This document shows, one piece after another, positions 11,138-22,449 of a stretch of DNA of 64,000 nucleotides. Source of the stretch: Schistosoma haematobium (Eukaryota; Platyhelminthes; Trematoda; Strigeidida; Schistosomatidae); the NCBI RefSeq assembly GCF_000699445.3, contig NC_067195.1:10654287-10718286 (forward strand). Reading direction: 5' to 3'. Position 1 is the stretch's first letter; every line of letters begins with the position of its first letter. Below the pieces are notes generated by a model. It was not told where the DNA came from and did not search any database. It was given only the letters and a program-made list of their open reading frames with translations. A program made the position numbers and the translations under genes.

Positions 11138-14100
11138 TTAATTCGTATCATATTCAGTACACTGTATAGGTTTAACAAATTGAGAGAAAATCTTATACAC
11201 TTGAGGCCAAATTTCATTTGTACGACATCCATGGAATATATGTAAAATCTTCTGTTTTCTTAATTTGCATATAAAGAAATGAAAGTAGAAAAAAAAGGGA
11301 GAAATATATCACTTCCCTATTTCTGTTAAATATTAGAATAACGAGATAAAAAAAAACCTCATACACCTTGACTGTGTGATAAAATATAATTACACTGGTT
11401 TCAGATTCGTGTTAACTTTGTATAATTCTTAGACTAATCCAGTTGTATAATCATAAAGAGACTCGATAACACGATATCAAGAAGTCTGAAACAGCATCTT
11501 TCGAAATGGATATATTTCAGACAAAATGTAACCAACACACTTAAACGTGTATTATTCTTATTTAAACACATAAACATTGGTACAAGAAGGCACTAAATAT
11601 ATATGCGTCACATAAATCATTTGATTTGTGCGAGGGCTGGAATACTGCCCGAAAGCGCAAACCGAATCAGATGATTTTCTTAGAGGGCTACGTACCGAGC
11701 CTTTGGCCTCCAGATCTAATCCACGAGGCAGTGGAGCAACGTCAGGAGATGCAGTTCCATGGTAGTCGGTGACCAACAATAGGTTCATACGCCACTTGTT
11801 CCCTCAGGATACTGGAGCCCACGTGCACCAGTGGTTTGGATTCAGAGTTTTTCAACTCCCTAGGTGGATCCTCCATATCCACCGAACCCATTAAAGAGCC
11901 GGACATTCGCTTATTGTCATATCAATTTCGTGAGAAAACACCCTCGCCGCGAGAAGGCAGTGAGTAGGACTTCCTTGGCAACAGCTGTATACGTGTGACC
12001 ATGTGAGAGCATTTTGAGCGAGAGAGCTGACACTGTTCTTCGGTCGTACCAGAGCATTTGGGGGCCTTAAACGTGTAAGATCTAAAAGGTGTAGGAAGTA
12101 CGTGTGAGTGTGAAGGCGTGCGCGTGTAAGCGTCGAATCGCCTAATGTATGGATTAATGTAGCGACTAGTCATTGCATGAATTGTTGAATGAATTTATAT
12201 AGTCGATGAAGTTAGTGCAATAACATACACAGATATGCAAACAATCACAAACGTAAAGTGTGCACGAATGGAAGTAAATAATTATTTATATTGATAACCA
12301 GTACGATCAAAATGATACATATGACATATATGTGAAACCAAGTATAAGCTTGAATAGGTGTATGTTCTCCTTGTTTCAAATGGATATGTAGCTACTAAGA
12401 CCAAATGCATGGTTGCACAAACGAAAGGGAACAACGATTATAATTCGATGTACAACGGTAATAGTCGGATGAATAAAAATTAAACAAAATGTACTTGGGT
12501 TAAAGTATTCTAGTTTCAGTTAATTAAACCCAGTGTAAAGACTGACACTTATATGCATCGATCCATGTCGCTACATACTACTTGCCACAGCGAATTTATA
12601 GACTACCACAATTAGTGTCAACATTCTAACTATTATCTCATCATTGATTCAAAATCGCGTTATTAAGTGTTACGCCACTGCCAAAATAGATTTAATAGCA
12701 ACACAAAATGAATCCATATCAGTTCAGAAGGGCTCTGAATTCATTTATAATGTGAGGTTCAATCCTACTAAATAAATCCCCAAACTGAGTGCCCAAACAA
12801 TTTATTTAGCTATTTATTACACATACAATACGGTAAAAATAAGAAAGTACAGGATTTTCAGTCTTTTATTAAATAAAATGGGTGGTTTAACAACATAGAA
12901 AATGCCAACCAATTTTGAAGGATCTACTCTCAATACAGTATCTACCGACCATTTTTAAGTTAGATGACTTCTGGACGCTACTGAAAACTAGAATAGGTAA
13001 TGTAGTCAAACTAGAGCAGTAAAGAGAACGTTTAATGCAGCCAACCTGTCTGTCGTACTCCACCCGATCTATGGTGATTCCCCAACTAAAGGATGAGTTA
13101 CCTGGTTATGCCACTTCTATGTGTATTTACGAATTCAGCTGCTCTTGTGGGAAAAGCTATATTGGGCGCACTACCAGGCAACTGAACCAAAGAGTTAGTG
13201 AACACCTCCCTTCGTGGTTAGGAAAACGTACTGTTAAGACGATACGCAGCTCGGTTCTATCACACTTGATCGATAGCGGTCATATAGTAGACAAAAATAA
13301 GTCCTTTAAAGTTATTTATCGTATTCCTACTAGTTTTCCTTATAGTGTTTGGTCTCGTCTCTTACGCATAGCAGAATCTATAAGAATTCGAGCCAACAAG
13401 TTTTTGTGTTCATAAGAAATTTGTAACACCCTTATCTCTCCCTTGACCTTAATAAATGATTTTATCCATTATTACTTTCTATACTCTCTCTTCGTTTATT
13501 ATTTTTCTCTTCACCGCCTCGTACCATTTTATTTTATTTTCTCTCAAATATACGTTTCACGGTCCAATTATCTGAACACTTCTTATTACGTAATCTTATA
13601 ATTTTTATAAATGTTATCTCACTGTCTATATTTTTCTAATAATTTCCGATTATGCAACATTGATTTAAGCCTTTATTATTCATCAATATCAATTTGTACT
13701 TTTCACTTATTATGTAATCTTTTCCATCGTTATCATTGACTCATAAACTGCCTTGATTGGTTTAATAATTTTGTATATGCAAATAAGTATTACTGTATAT
13801 TAGAGTAAAGTCCGACGAGGATCTAATCGAAAACAATATTGTTTGTTTATATATGTTGTTCTAAATCAAATATAAATTATCAGCTTTACACCACGATTCA
13901 GTAAAGTGATTATAAAGAACAACCGACACATACGGTAACATATGATGGTTATTTAATTAAAGATTTAAAAAAAAAAACATTATTAGTCAAAATTGTACAG
14001 AAATTATTAACATCCTAGATTTATAAGTATTGAATGATTAGCTTTCAAATATACATCAACTACATTGAATAATGAAGCCAAGTAATACTGTTTACTCCAA

Positions 14101-16972
14101 TAGTGTTACACTAAACAATGAACAACTGGGAGTGACATTTTTGAGTAGTTAGATAGTTAAAATACTGAAGGTTTTAGGTTTTAAATTAGCCTAACTATTT
14201 TTCATTGGGAGTAGGATCTTTGACTCAAGGTAGCTCTTACACAAGATTGCTCACAAATGAGTACGCTATTACATTTTAGTTATTCGGTTGTATTATTTAA
14301 TTGTACTGCAAACTATAAATTAAAAATGTTAACTTGTTTCAATCAAGTATTAAATGACAATTTGCATACACTTTACAATAAAAACTACAAGTAAAATAAT
14401 TGCTCTAATATATTACAAACACTGCCAAAAGAAAAAGTCGAAGTTAACGTACCCGTAATAATCAAGCAATGGTAAAGTAGAAAGTTGATAAACATCCAAA
14501 CGTTTACGAACAGTTATCAGGTCATCATCATCTCTGCGTATTAGAGGTTCTCCAGTCACATCATCAAATCCCTATTTTCAAAATAAAAGTAGTGATAAAA
14601 GAGGATGGTTCATGGGTTACATTAAGTTATAAACTGATGACTATATTTCTCCAATATGAACACAGGACATTGGGGACGAACGCAAATATAAACACAAAAC
14701 CCCCGTAAACACAGCACGGTTTTGACTACAACGGAACTGTAACACATTTATATTGGATGACTTGTTTCAACATCTTATCTGTTAAGCTTAAGCTGACACA
14801 ATAAAAAGTTATCGGGTTACATATTATTTTCGTCTAATTTACGGAACATCGAATATTTACGGTCAGTGAAATGAAGTTAGGGATAAAACAGCATTCCAGG
14901 TAATCCCGGTATTCTTCTGTGGATGTGATCAGAATTAAAATAAGAGAACCACTTGTGAATGACAATAGTAATTATCTTGTCCTTGTAAAGCTTAAATTCA
15001 ACCCCCAACTAACATACATTTTTCCACAAAGCAGTGGCTATATTTAGGAAGATCGAACATACATTTGGCTAACCTTACATACAAGTGAAGGAAAGACTGC
15101 TCATCACTAAGTGACAGAAATACGCAGAAATAAATACTGTTTGAGCTCACTAAATGAGTTGGATCCAAGACGCTTATAATATTGCTAAATACACCCACTA
15201 AATTTTTTTGACATCGAAATAGCAGCAAGCACATAATGGTATGTTTCTAGAATTGTTAAAATTACCAAAAAATTAAAACTCCCAAAATTTTATGGTAATG
15301 GTATGATCAATATACAGTGAGAAGTAGTAGCATTTTATCTCACAAGTGTTAGTAATATAAATCAATGAGTAAAATGCCACATAACAAGACATAGGAAGAA
15401 AATCTTTATAGTGAGACTTCCCGTCATTAATTTCCATGAACCTACTGAAGGATTGTTGTACCTTAACGCCTAACTGATTCAGAAGTATACAACCGACAAA
15501 TCTAAGCATATTATTTAGTGTCTCTAACTCTCTAGTGTCTCTTCAACGCTTTATAAAGGTGTTGAACTAACAGGAAGATAACTGATTCTAGTACTAAGTG
15601 TCAGTCAGTCACTATCAACGTAGAACCTAGCAAAGATGTATATCGGCCCCAGTTGTCTTACCATAATATTACGAAAACATGAAACTAAGATGAACAGCCA
15701 AAGCGATCGAAATAATATGATACTTACGGTGACAGATTGAATAAGAATATGGCCCTGATAGGCAGAGTGGAAAAGGCATGTATGTATAGATCCTGGGACT
15801 CAAGACCAAGAAGATAAGCAGTGAACGCATCTGTACAATTATGGACGATGCAACATCTTATTGCCCAAAGTCTCCAACCACTGATCGCAGTTATCACGCG
15901 CACCTCAATCAGGTAGTCCGAATCAACCAACAATCAATGGCTTCATGAGCTAAGGTTGTCTTAGTTTGATTATCCCTAAATTGCTTTCAACGTATTTAAA
16001 GTAAGCATGATAGTTAAGCATATGTAATACACATCCTAATCACTTCAGTTGACGAGAATCATAGATCGACTTGCCAACTGACCGTGTAGACTGTAATGAT
16101 TTTGTGGCAGCATCATGACGTAATTCACTTACCTAGTAAATGTTTGTGTACTGTTTCGAGCCCAATTATTCATGGCTCAGGGAAAGAGACTAACCAGTGT
16201 TTTTACCAAACCCTCTTGGAAACGAGACGAAATAAACTTACGGTTGATTCTGAACTCATAAGAACGGAAAATCTGCAAAAGTTAGTACTAATGAACTTAA
16301 ATCTACATGGACGATGATGATCAAAACGGGAAATTCATTACGCACACAACTTACCAGTACACCCAAAGGTATTAAAGATCCAAGCCGTATTGGTCACAAA
16401 AATTAAATGTTAAGATACAATATAATAGCAATGAGTAAAAGCTATCAAGTAATATAGTTTAAAAGGTCATATCATACTAACTTTGCATTTCGGAGGGTTA
16501 AAATTATCATTGTACGTCCTACCACTTGGGACATGAGTGTATCTCCCACTGATTCTATTTATGATTTCTTCAAAGGGTACATCTAAGCAAAGAACACAGC
16601 TGACAGGAAGTTGTTTTTGAACGTCTTCAGCTTGTATCATAGTTCTCGGAAATCCATCAATGAGTAAGTTATCGCTTGCATAACTTTGACACTCAGCAAT
16701 CATCATTTTAGTGACTAAACTGTCCGAAACAAGTGAACCATTCTGGACGAACCTGCTTACCTGCTTCCCAATATCTAAGATATAAAACATACACGGGAAG
16801 ATGTACATCTACCTGTTTTTAAAGCAACATGATTTCTTAGCACATCGCCACAGCAGATATATTTCAAAGCAAAGTCTTTCTGTAAACGCAAAGAGATGGT
16901 AGCCTTTCCTGAACCAGGAGGTCCAATGATAACAGTTCTGACATTAGATGTAAACACCTGAGAAAATCTCAT
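11138..16972 (-). CDS. AK3: Adenylate kinase, AK3 type (GTP:AMP phosphotransferase), complete, four exons, 230 aa
   Basis: Exons on the minus strand: 16972-16813, 16774-16482, 14571-14453, 11258-11138 (stop at 11140-11138). They sum to 693 bases, and phases agree at all three joins. The enzyme moves phosphate between nucleoside triphosphates and AMP; the AK3 type uses GTP in the mitochondrial matrix. Seen: P-loop GPPGSGKAT at residues 17-25, AMP-binding DGFPRT at 93-98, and a LID segment [13 protein letters not shown]...[20 protein letters not shown] from 130 that has the long-form LID of AK3/AK4. The C-terminus has TNEIWPQVY, typical of AK3. Length is close to the usual 220-230. The P-loop has Ala where most members have Gly (GKAT for GKGT). 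The N-terminus is short and basic ([12 protein letters not shown]), as in other AK3 proteins. AK4 or a cytosolic long-form kinase is the alternative. Confidence 0.92.
11552..12065 (-). mobile_element. Short non-autonomous element made of LINE 5' and 3' ends, copy 1
   Basis: Flanked by a 12-bp direct repeat CTTAAACGTGTA (11540-11551 and 12066-12077), a target-site duplication. On the minus strand it begins CCCAAATGCTCTGGTACG, homologous along about 430 bp to the 5' untranslated region of the full LINE (59109 down to about 58700). It then passes directly into the LINE 3' end (TTGGTACAAGAAGGC on the plus strand near 11577, tail in TTATTTAAACACATAAA). All LINE coding sequence is absent. The 76-residue and 83-residue open frames inside are by-products. 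It is nearly identical to the copy at 39.3-39.8 kb. Confidence 0.8.
12950..13870 (+). mobile_element. Penelope-like element 3' part, in AK3 intron 3
   Basis: The open frame 13035-13415 encodes the PLE C-terminal region with a GIY-YIG endonuclease: [20 protein letters not shown], then LNQRVSEH, about 55-60% alike to the copy at the left edge. It lies antisense to AK3. The frame is closed upstream by stops, so the reverse transcriptase part is missing or decayed and the copy is probably 5'-truncated. The 3' region 13738-13865 is shared with 3180-3310 and contains a hammerhead-like motif (separate entry). Confidence 0.8.
13801..13860 (+). ncRNA. Hammerhead-like ribozyme motif of a Penelope-like element
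   Basis: CCGACGA (13812-13818) stands for CUGANGA, then GAT-CTA-ATC forms a small stem II, GAAA is at 13829-13832, a self-complementary AACAATATTGTT follows as a minimal stem III, and GTT (13841-13843) is the expected cleavage triplet. PLEs of several animals are known to carry hammerhead motifs with very short stem III. Here core position 4 is C instead of U, so this copy is probably inactive. Confidence 0.5.
14572..16481 (-). other. Intron 2 of AK3
   Basis: Bounded by GTTAGT (donor, minus strand) and ATAG. It contains the second copy of an old interspersed repeat (15590-15760). The small open frames at 14998-15933 have no family signature and are regarded as chance. Confidence 0.65.
15590..15760 (+). 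repeat. Old interspersed repeat, copy 2
   Basis: Diverged match to 3470-3640: AGTAGAACC-type block followed by TATATCGG and a CCATAATATTACGAAAACATGAAACTAAG block. Family not identified. Confidence 0.45.
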
Positions 16973-17218
16973 ACGGAGCTCACTCCTTGGTGTTTTGGTA
17001 CCGTTCAAGGTCCTTAATAACGTCCAATGGGCAGTATTCTGGCTACTTGACTGCACTCGATCTAGTCAGTTTAATAGTCTTCTTGAATGTTTTTATATCT
17101 TGTAATCTGGAAGTCTGGAAGATTCGACATGTCCAGCATAGATAACTGCTAAGCTTTAAAAGTCAGGATAGATGAAAAGCTAGGTCAGGGTCAGATCTAC
17201 CTCCACGACCTTGAGTAG

Positions 17219-17539
17219 TGATGATGTCACAGGTATTCAGTGTTTGACAACGCTTCTACCAGTAACACCTTCTTATGTATTTCGTTCCCACCAAGAGAAA
17301 TCAAAAGACAGTCGAGGAGATCGGAAGAGTATATTTGGCGATGACCAATATATCTGAATTCTCTGATCTAATCTGGCTAGCGAATGAGGTTGATGTTGAG
17401 CACAGCGTTACCACACGTGATCTGGTGCGGATGCCTGACCGAGCGCCTTCAGCTAGATGAGTCCACTAAAACATATGGTCAGCATCCAATGTCGAAAACT
17501 TACAGAGCTATTTATTTTAGGGATTTATTTACCGCTACA
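17219..17539 (-). repeat. 3' LTR of the CsRn1-like element
   Basis: 321 bp. It matches 22125-22445 base for base as far as I can compare by eye. On the minus strand it starts TGTAGCGG and ends ATCATCA (TG...CA). The 4-bp target duplication GTAG lies at 17215-17218 and 22446-22449. A purine-rich tract (AGGGGGAGTGATC on the minus strand) adjoins its inner side as the polypurine tract. A 61-residue open frame inside both LTRs is incidental. Confidence 0.93.
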
Positions 17540-17982
17540 GATCACTCCCCCTAGTGGGGCAGTGACGACCCTAAGACGTGGCCAGCCAGAAGTTTAAACC
17601 CAACGAGTTTGTCGTTGGTAAACACTCTTCTGATAGCTTACTAAATTTAGCAGCGTCTGGTCGTCTTTCCTTACTATATGGGACGGAGGTTCAACATAGT
17701 AAAAAAGAAAATGTACAATGAAAATTTCGGATCCTCATAAACGTCATCGTTCTTTTCCAGCCGTCCTGGAAAAGAAAAAAGAAAATGTAAGTGCATGTCG
17801 AAATACACTCGTATGTGTGTAAAAGCACAATGTCAGAGAAAAAAATGGAAAATAAACTCATGAACACGTAATAGCGTTAAAAAATTGTTTTTTTTTTGTT
17901 TTGTTTTTTTAAATAGAAATAAAAATATATAAGCATATTAAAAATTTTTTTTAAAAAATAATATAAAATGTCGAGAAGTGCC

Positions 17983-19735
17983 TTACGTGCAATAGTCGTT
18001 TAAATGTTCTGGAAATCTCACCCTTCTTCCAGAACGCGTCGTTTTAAGTTTATTTTCGGATACTGTCGAAGTATCTTCGTGTGTGTTGGTTGTCGGATGA
18101 GGTATTATAAGTGTCGGAGTCGTGTCGTTCGATTGTACCGAAGGAAAATCGACGTGGATAGGATTTCCTTCTAAATACGCTGCTTTTAAGCGATCGATGC
18201 TGATGCTATCGTTTGTTCCGTTCTTATCGACTATATAGTACTTAGATTCACGTTGAAGAACTTTGAAGGGTCCTTCGTATGCTGATTCGAATGGTCGTCG
18301 ATGCGAGTCTCGACGAACGAAAACGTGTGTACTATATCGTAAGTCAGGTTGAACGAAAACATCAGTTGATTGAGGTCGAGTGAAAGCAGGTTTAACTGAA
18401 CGCATTGCGTTTGTAAGCCTGTTCGTGTAGGAGGTTAGATCCATGCTCATTGAACAGGATGAAGGATCCACGAATTCTCCTGGAAGTCGAAGTGTCGTTC
18501 CATAAACGAGTTGAGACGCAGTGTATCCAATATCAGCTTTCACTGCATTGCGGATACCTAGTAAGACGAGTGGAAGAGCGTCGGTCCACTGTGAAACGTT
18601 TGCTGCTGATAGCGAAGCTTTCAGTTGTCGGTGAAAACGTTCTACCAACCCGTTTGCTTGTGGATGGTAGGCGGTCGTTCGGAAGCGAGTGATTCCTAAA
18701 AGTGTGGTCAGACGACGGAAAAGATCAGATTCAAACTGACGTCCGCGGTCTGTAGTGATGGTTGAAGGGCAGCCAAAGTTTGCTACCCATCGTTCGACGA
18801 GGGTGCGAGCCACTGTTTCAGCAGTGATGTCCTTAATAGGTACTGCTTCTGGCCATCGAGTGAAACGGTCAACGCAGGTTAAGAGATAAGAGTATCCATT
18901 TGAATCTGGTAAAGGTCCTACCAAATCCAAATGAACATGGTCGAAACGAGCATCGGGAGTTTTAAACGAACCTAAGGGACATTTATTGTGTCTGATAACC
19001 TTAGATTTTTGGCAGCTTACACAGGAGCTTGCCCACTCCCTCACGTCTTTATTCATTCCAGGCCAGCAAAACCTTTCTGCTATAAGCTTGATGGTTGCAC
19101 GAACACCTGGATGCGAAAGTTTGTGCAATGTGTTGAAGACATTGCGTCGATAATGTTTCGGCACGATTGGGCGATCCCTACCTGTAGATGTGTCACAAAG
19201 TAGAGTTTCCTTACCTGTTCCCATCTGTTTGATGAGTAGTTTAAGTGTTGTAGACGATAACTCGTGCTGAAGATCACTGTCTTCTTTTTGAAGCTCGGCG
19301 AGTTTAAGAAGGTCGATTCCTTGGAAACTGTTCAAGGAAGTTATACGAGATAAAGCGTCTGCAACTACATTGTTTGCTCCAGAGATGTGTTGAATATCTG
19401 AAGTAAACTGCGAAATGTAGTCCAGTTGTCGAGACTCACGGGGAGAGTACTTGTCAGAAGGAGAGCTTAACGAGAAAGTGAGCGGTTTATGGTCCGTGAA
19501 AAGAGTGAATTCACGACCTTCGATGTAGTGTTGGAAATGCCGTACAGCACAATACATAGCTAGGAGTTCCCTACCGAATGTGCTGTACCTCGATTCGGTG
19601 TCTAGCAACCTTCTAGAGAAAAATGCCAAGGGTTGCCAGGAGTTGTTAACCCATTGTTGTAAGACTCCTCCGATTGCTGAGTCGGATGCGTCTACTGCGA
19701 TGCTAATGGGTGCTCGGTGTCCTGATGTGCGAGCA
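17983..19735 (-). CDS. pol: Pol C-terminal part: RNase H and integrase of the CsRn1-like element
   Basis: The open frame runs from 19629 to 17983 and continues upstream of its first Met to about 19735 ([19 protein letters not shown], the start of RNase H). Seen in order: RNase H (FTDHKPLTF), the integrase HHCC finger (H...H...CVSCQ), the catalytic core with Asp in HLDLVGP, Asp in [10 protein letters not shown] and Glu in NGLVERF, then a C-terminal domain ending in SGRRVRFP. It is in another frame from the RT part; a one-base indel at about 19700-19740 separates them. The integrase itself has no stop and appears intact. Confidence 0.9.
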
Positions 19736-21110
19736 TTGTTGCTTTAGCAATCAGTTCCTTAACTGTGGAGAATGTTTTTCGTGCGGTGTCGTCCAAATTA
19801 ATGGATTTCGCATTTCCACGAAGTTGGTCGGTCAGAGGTTTCATAAGTAATGAGCATTTGGGTATGAAACGTCTATAGAAACTTACGAGGCCGTTGAACA
19901 TGCGCAATTGCTTGACGGTGGTCGGTTCTGGGTAATCCAGAATGGCCGCCACTTTGGTCCTAAGAGGTCGGATACCTTGAGCATCGATAGTGTGTCCCAG
20001 AAAGTCTAACGAGTCGGTTCCGAATTGGCATTTCTGAACGTTTACAGTAATGCCATGTTTTTGAAGTCGTTCGAAAACAAGATCCAGATGCTTGAGATGT
20101 GTTTCTCTGTCCGGACTTGCGATTAGACAGTCATCAACATACGCGTGTACGAAGTTGAGACCTCGAAAAACGTCGCCTATGAATCTTTGGAATGTTTGAG
20201 CAGCATTCCTTAGACCGAAAGGCATTCGCAAAAATTCATAGAGTCCGAAAGGAGTTATGATAGTTGTTTTCGGTATGTCGTCAGTAGCCATAGGGATTTG
20301 GTTATACGCTTTAACCAAGTCGATTTTCGAAAAGACAGTTGTACCTTTCAAGGTAGCTGTCAAATCGTGAATGTGAGGCAACGGGTAACGATCGGGAATG
20401 GTTTTCGCGTTCAATCGCCGATAGTCACCAGTTGGACGCCAATCGTTGCTGTCCTTTTTAGGGACCATGTGCAACGGAGATGCATATGGGCTACTTGACG
20501 GTCGTATGATTCCTAAGTCTATCATATGGTCGAACTCGTTTTTCGCCAACCTCAGCTTTTCAGGAGCTAGTCGGCGTGCTTTAGAAAATACAGGTGGTCC
20601 TGTAGTCGTGATGTGATGTGTAACGTTGCTGGTTACACACGGTAGTTTCGGTTGAGTTTGTTGTATCCCAGGGTACTTATCGAGTAGTGGTTGATAGAGT
20701 GGGTCTATCATATGTTTAACTGTGACTGGGGATACTCTACAACCAGTAAAAGAAGTTACGCAAACGGACAAATTAGTGTTCCCGTCTACTAGCCTCCGTT
20801 TGCGCGTATCGATGATCAGATTGTGGTGTTGTAGGTCCATACCAATGATTGGTATAGAAACATCTGCAACAACGAAAATCCAGTGGATGGGTTTGAGTAA
20901 ACCCACGTTAAGGTAAACGTACCTTTTGCCATACGTAGCGATCGGTTTTCCGTTTGCCGCCTGTAAGTTTAGGGTCGATTCGTGAAGCCGGTCGTTAGGA
21001 TTTGCTGGGAGAACGCTAACTTCTGCGCCAGTGTCGACGAGGTAGCGAACTCTCGTTGTCACATCTGTGACGAATAACAGACGGCTTTGTTCGCCGGCTA
21101 CGGTTGCCGT
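19692..21110 (-). CDS. pol: Pol N-terminal part: protease and reverse transcriptase of the CsRn1-like element
   Basis: Aspartic protease motif [14 protein letters not shown] near the start, with the second conserved segment PIIGMDLQ, then a reverse transcriptase with [28 protein letters not shown] and the YVDD box ([12 protein letters not shown]), followed by the connection region ([16 protein letters not shown]). The frame is -1 relative to gag, so synthesis would need a -1 shift, as is common in this class. It stops at 19692 right after a frame break. Residues before the first Met at 21062 belong to the same domain. Confidence 0.9.
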   Translation of the reverse strand, partial: TATVAGEQSRLLFVTDVTTRVRYLVDTGAEVSVLPANPNDRLHESTLNLQAANGKPIATYGKRYVYLNVGLLKPIHWIFVVADVSIPIIGMDLQHHNLIIDTRKRRLVDGNTNLSVCVTSFTGCRVSPVTVKHMIDPLYQPLLDKYPGIQQTQPKLPCVTSNVTHHITTTGPPVFSKARRLAPEKLRLAKNEFDHMIDLGIIRPSSSPYASPLHMVPKKDSNDWRPTGDYRRLNAKTIPDRYPLPHIHDLTATLKGTTVFSKIDLVKAYNQIPMATDDIPKTTIITPFGLYEFLRMPFGLRNAAQTFQRFIGDVFRGLNFVHAYVDDCLIASPDRETHLKHLDLVFERLQKHGITVNVQKCQFGTDSLDFLGHTIDAQGIRPLRTKVAAILDYPEPTTVKQLRMFNGLVSFYRRFIPKCSLLMKPLTDQLRGNAKSINLDDTARKTFSTVKELIAKATMLAHQDTEHPLASQ

Positions 21111-21943
21111 TAACGCGTGCCGGCTTGGAAGTTTCCCGAATTGTTTTTCGAATCAGTCGGTTTCGTGTTGGGAAAATTGCAGGGTTTTCTGCAATTTCTG
21201 AAAAGCTTTCCATACTGGTTATGATACCAGCACCAGTCGGGGTTATCTGTCTCTCGTGGTGTAGAGACAGATCGCTTACGAGAAATGCTTCTACGTGGTG
21301 TGCGCGATCTCTTACGGTCGGTACGAAGACTAAGATAACGCGTGAGTGTGTGACATAAGTCGGTTATATCATTCTGAGTCGTGTGAGGCTTTTCTTTGAC
21401 TGAAAATACCTCGGTAGTAGAAGGTTTCGTAATTTCTAGAATGCGGTCGGCAGATGCAGCTAGCCCGTCTAAGCCGTTGTTCTGGAACGAGACCAGAACT
21501 GCTTGCACCTGTTGGGGAAGTTTTGACAAGAAGAGTTGTTTGAATAGACCTTCGTCGAAAGTTCTTAGGCCTATAACCTCTCTCATCCGTTGCAACATGT
21601 CTGTCGCAGAACCGTGTTGCAGGTCGATATTGTTGAAGAGTTGATCTAACCTTTGTCGATCGGTTAAGTCTCCTCGTTTAAGAATCGAGCGTTTTAAGAT
21701 TTCGTAAGGATCGGAAACATCACTAGTAAACATACTAGGTGTTACGTACCTGTTGAATTCGCGCGGTAGTGCCTTGACTACTGCGAGGAATTGTGCACGT
21801 GTGTCGATCACGCCGTGCCCGGAGAAGTCGGCTTCTGCGTAGCAAAACCAGGCTTCGATGTTGTCGGGCCAGAAAGGCATCAGTTGAAACGAAGGTGGGG
21901 ACAAAGTCTTAAGCTTGAGTACTTTAGGTGCCTGTTCAGTCAT
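21110..21943 (-). CDS. gag: Gag of the CsRn1-like element
   Basis: 277 residues from the ATG at 21943. Begins [19 protein letters not shown] and contains the capsid-like [17 protein letters not shown]. The nucleocapsid finger is [18 protein letters not shown] (C-x2-H-x9-C-x3-C), the CHCC arrangement typical of the CsRn1 clade, preceded by an arginine-rich stretch. The upstream in-frame extension to 22084 lies in the leader and is unlikely to be translated. Confidence 0.88.
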   Translation of the reverse strand: MTEQAPKVLKLKTLSPPSFQLMPFWPDNIEAWFCYAEADFSGHGVIDTRAQFLAVVKALPREFNRYVTPSMFTSDVSDPYEILKRSILKRGDLTDRQRLDQLFNNIDLQHGSATDMLQRMREVIGLRTFDEGLFKQLFLSKLPQQVQAVLVSFQNNGLDGLAASADRILEITKPSTTEVFSVKEKPHTTQNDITDLCHTLTRYLSLRTDRKRSRTPRRSISRKRSVSTPRETDNPDWCWYHNQYGKLFRNCRKPCNFPNTKPTDSKNNSGNFQAGTR

Positions 21944-22124
21944 GATGAAGTATGAAGTACGATAATGAACGAGGGGAAAATATATATGTATCCAAGAAAA
22001 AACACGAAAAAAAATCACAATGTTTAAAAAAAAATAAAAAATAAGGCAATGATTTATAAAAATCCCAAAAAGGAACAGACTCACAGTTGCAATTAGGTGT
22101 ACCAGATCACGTTGGGTTCACCAA

Positions 22125-22445
22125 TGATGATGTCACAGGTATTCAGTGTTTGACAACGCTTCTACCAGTAACACCTTCTTATGTATTTCGTTCCCACCAA
22201 GAGAAATCAAAAGACAGTCGAGGAGATCGGAAGAGTATATTTGGCGATGACCAATATATCTGAATTCTCTGATCTAATCTGGCTAGCGAATGAGGTTGAT
22301 GTTGAGCACAGCGTTACCACACGTGATCTGGTGCGGATGCCTGACCGAGCGCCTTCAGCTAGATGAGTCCACTAAAACATATGGTCAGCATCCAATGTCG
22401 AAAACTTACAGAGCTATTTATTTTAGGGATTTATTTACCGCTACA
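22125..22445 (-). repeat. 5' LTR of the CsRn1-like element
   Basis: 321 bp, paired with 17219-17539. It supplies promoter and RNA end for the element. On the minus strand it ends ...ATCATCA followed by TTGGTGAACCC, the primer-binding site. Confidence 0.93.
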
Positions 22446-22449
22446 GTAG

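Larger units (their letters stand above)
11259..14452 (-). other. Intron 3 of AK3, loaded with two transposons
   Basis: A 3.2-kb intron holding a LINE-derived short element (11552-12065, same strand as AK3) and a PLE copy (about 12950-13870, opposite strand). The rest (11259-11539, 12080-12950, 13870-14450) is AT-rich without coding signal. Confidence 0.75.
17219..22445 (-). mobile_element. CsRn1-clade Ty3/gypsy LTR retrotransposon, nearly complete
   Basis: 5.2-kb element on the minus strand: 5' LTR 22125-22445, gag, protease-RT-RNase H-integrase, 3' LTR 17219-17539. The primer-binding site next to the 5' LTR (TGGTGAACCCAACGTGAT, just below 22124) agrees at 16 of 18 positions with the 3' end of tRNA-Trp. 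That primer, a 4-bp target duplication and a CHCC rather than CCHC Gag finger are the marks of the CsRn1/Kabuki clade, to which schistosome Boudicca also belongs. Identical LTRs point to a recent insertion. One frame break in pol probably disables this copy. Confidence 0.92.

Noticed and set aside
11922..12173. Arg/Ser-rich ORFs of 76-106 residues at 11.6-12.2 and 39.3-40.0 kb
   Set aside because: They fall in the non-coding LINE-derived short element and change length with single substitutions between the two copies.
14998..15933. Minus-strand ORFs of 69-78 residues in AK3 intron 2 as extra exons
   Set aside because: AK3 exon phases join without them and the product already has normal length.
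17275..17460. 61-residue ORF, repeated identically at 22181-22366
   Set aside because: It lies wholly in the LTRs; its identity reflects LTR identity, not a protein gene.
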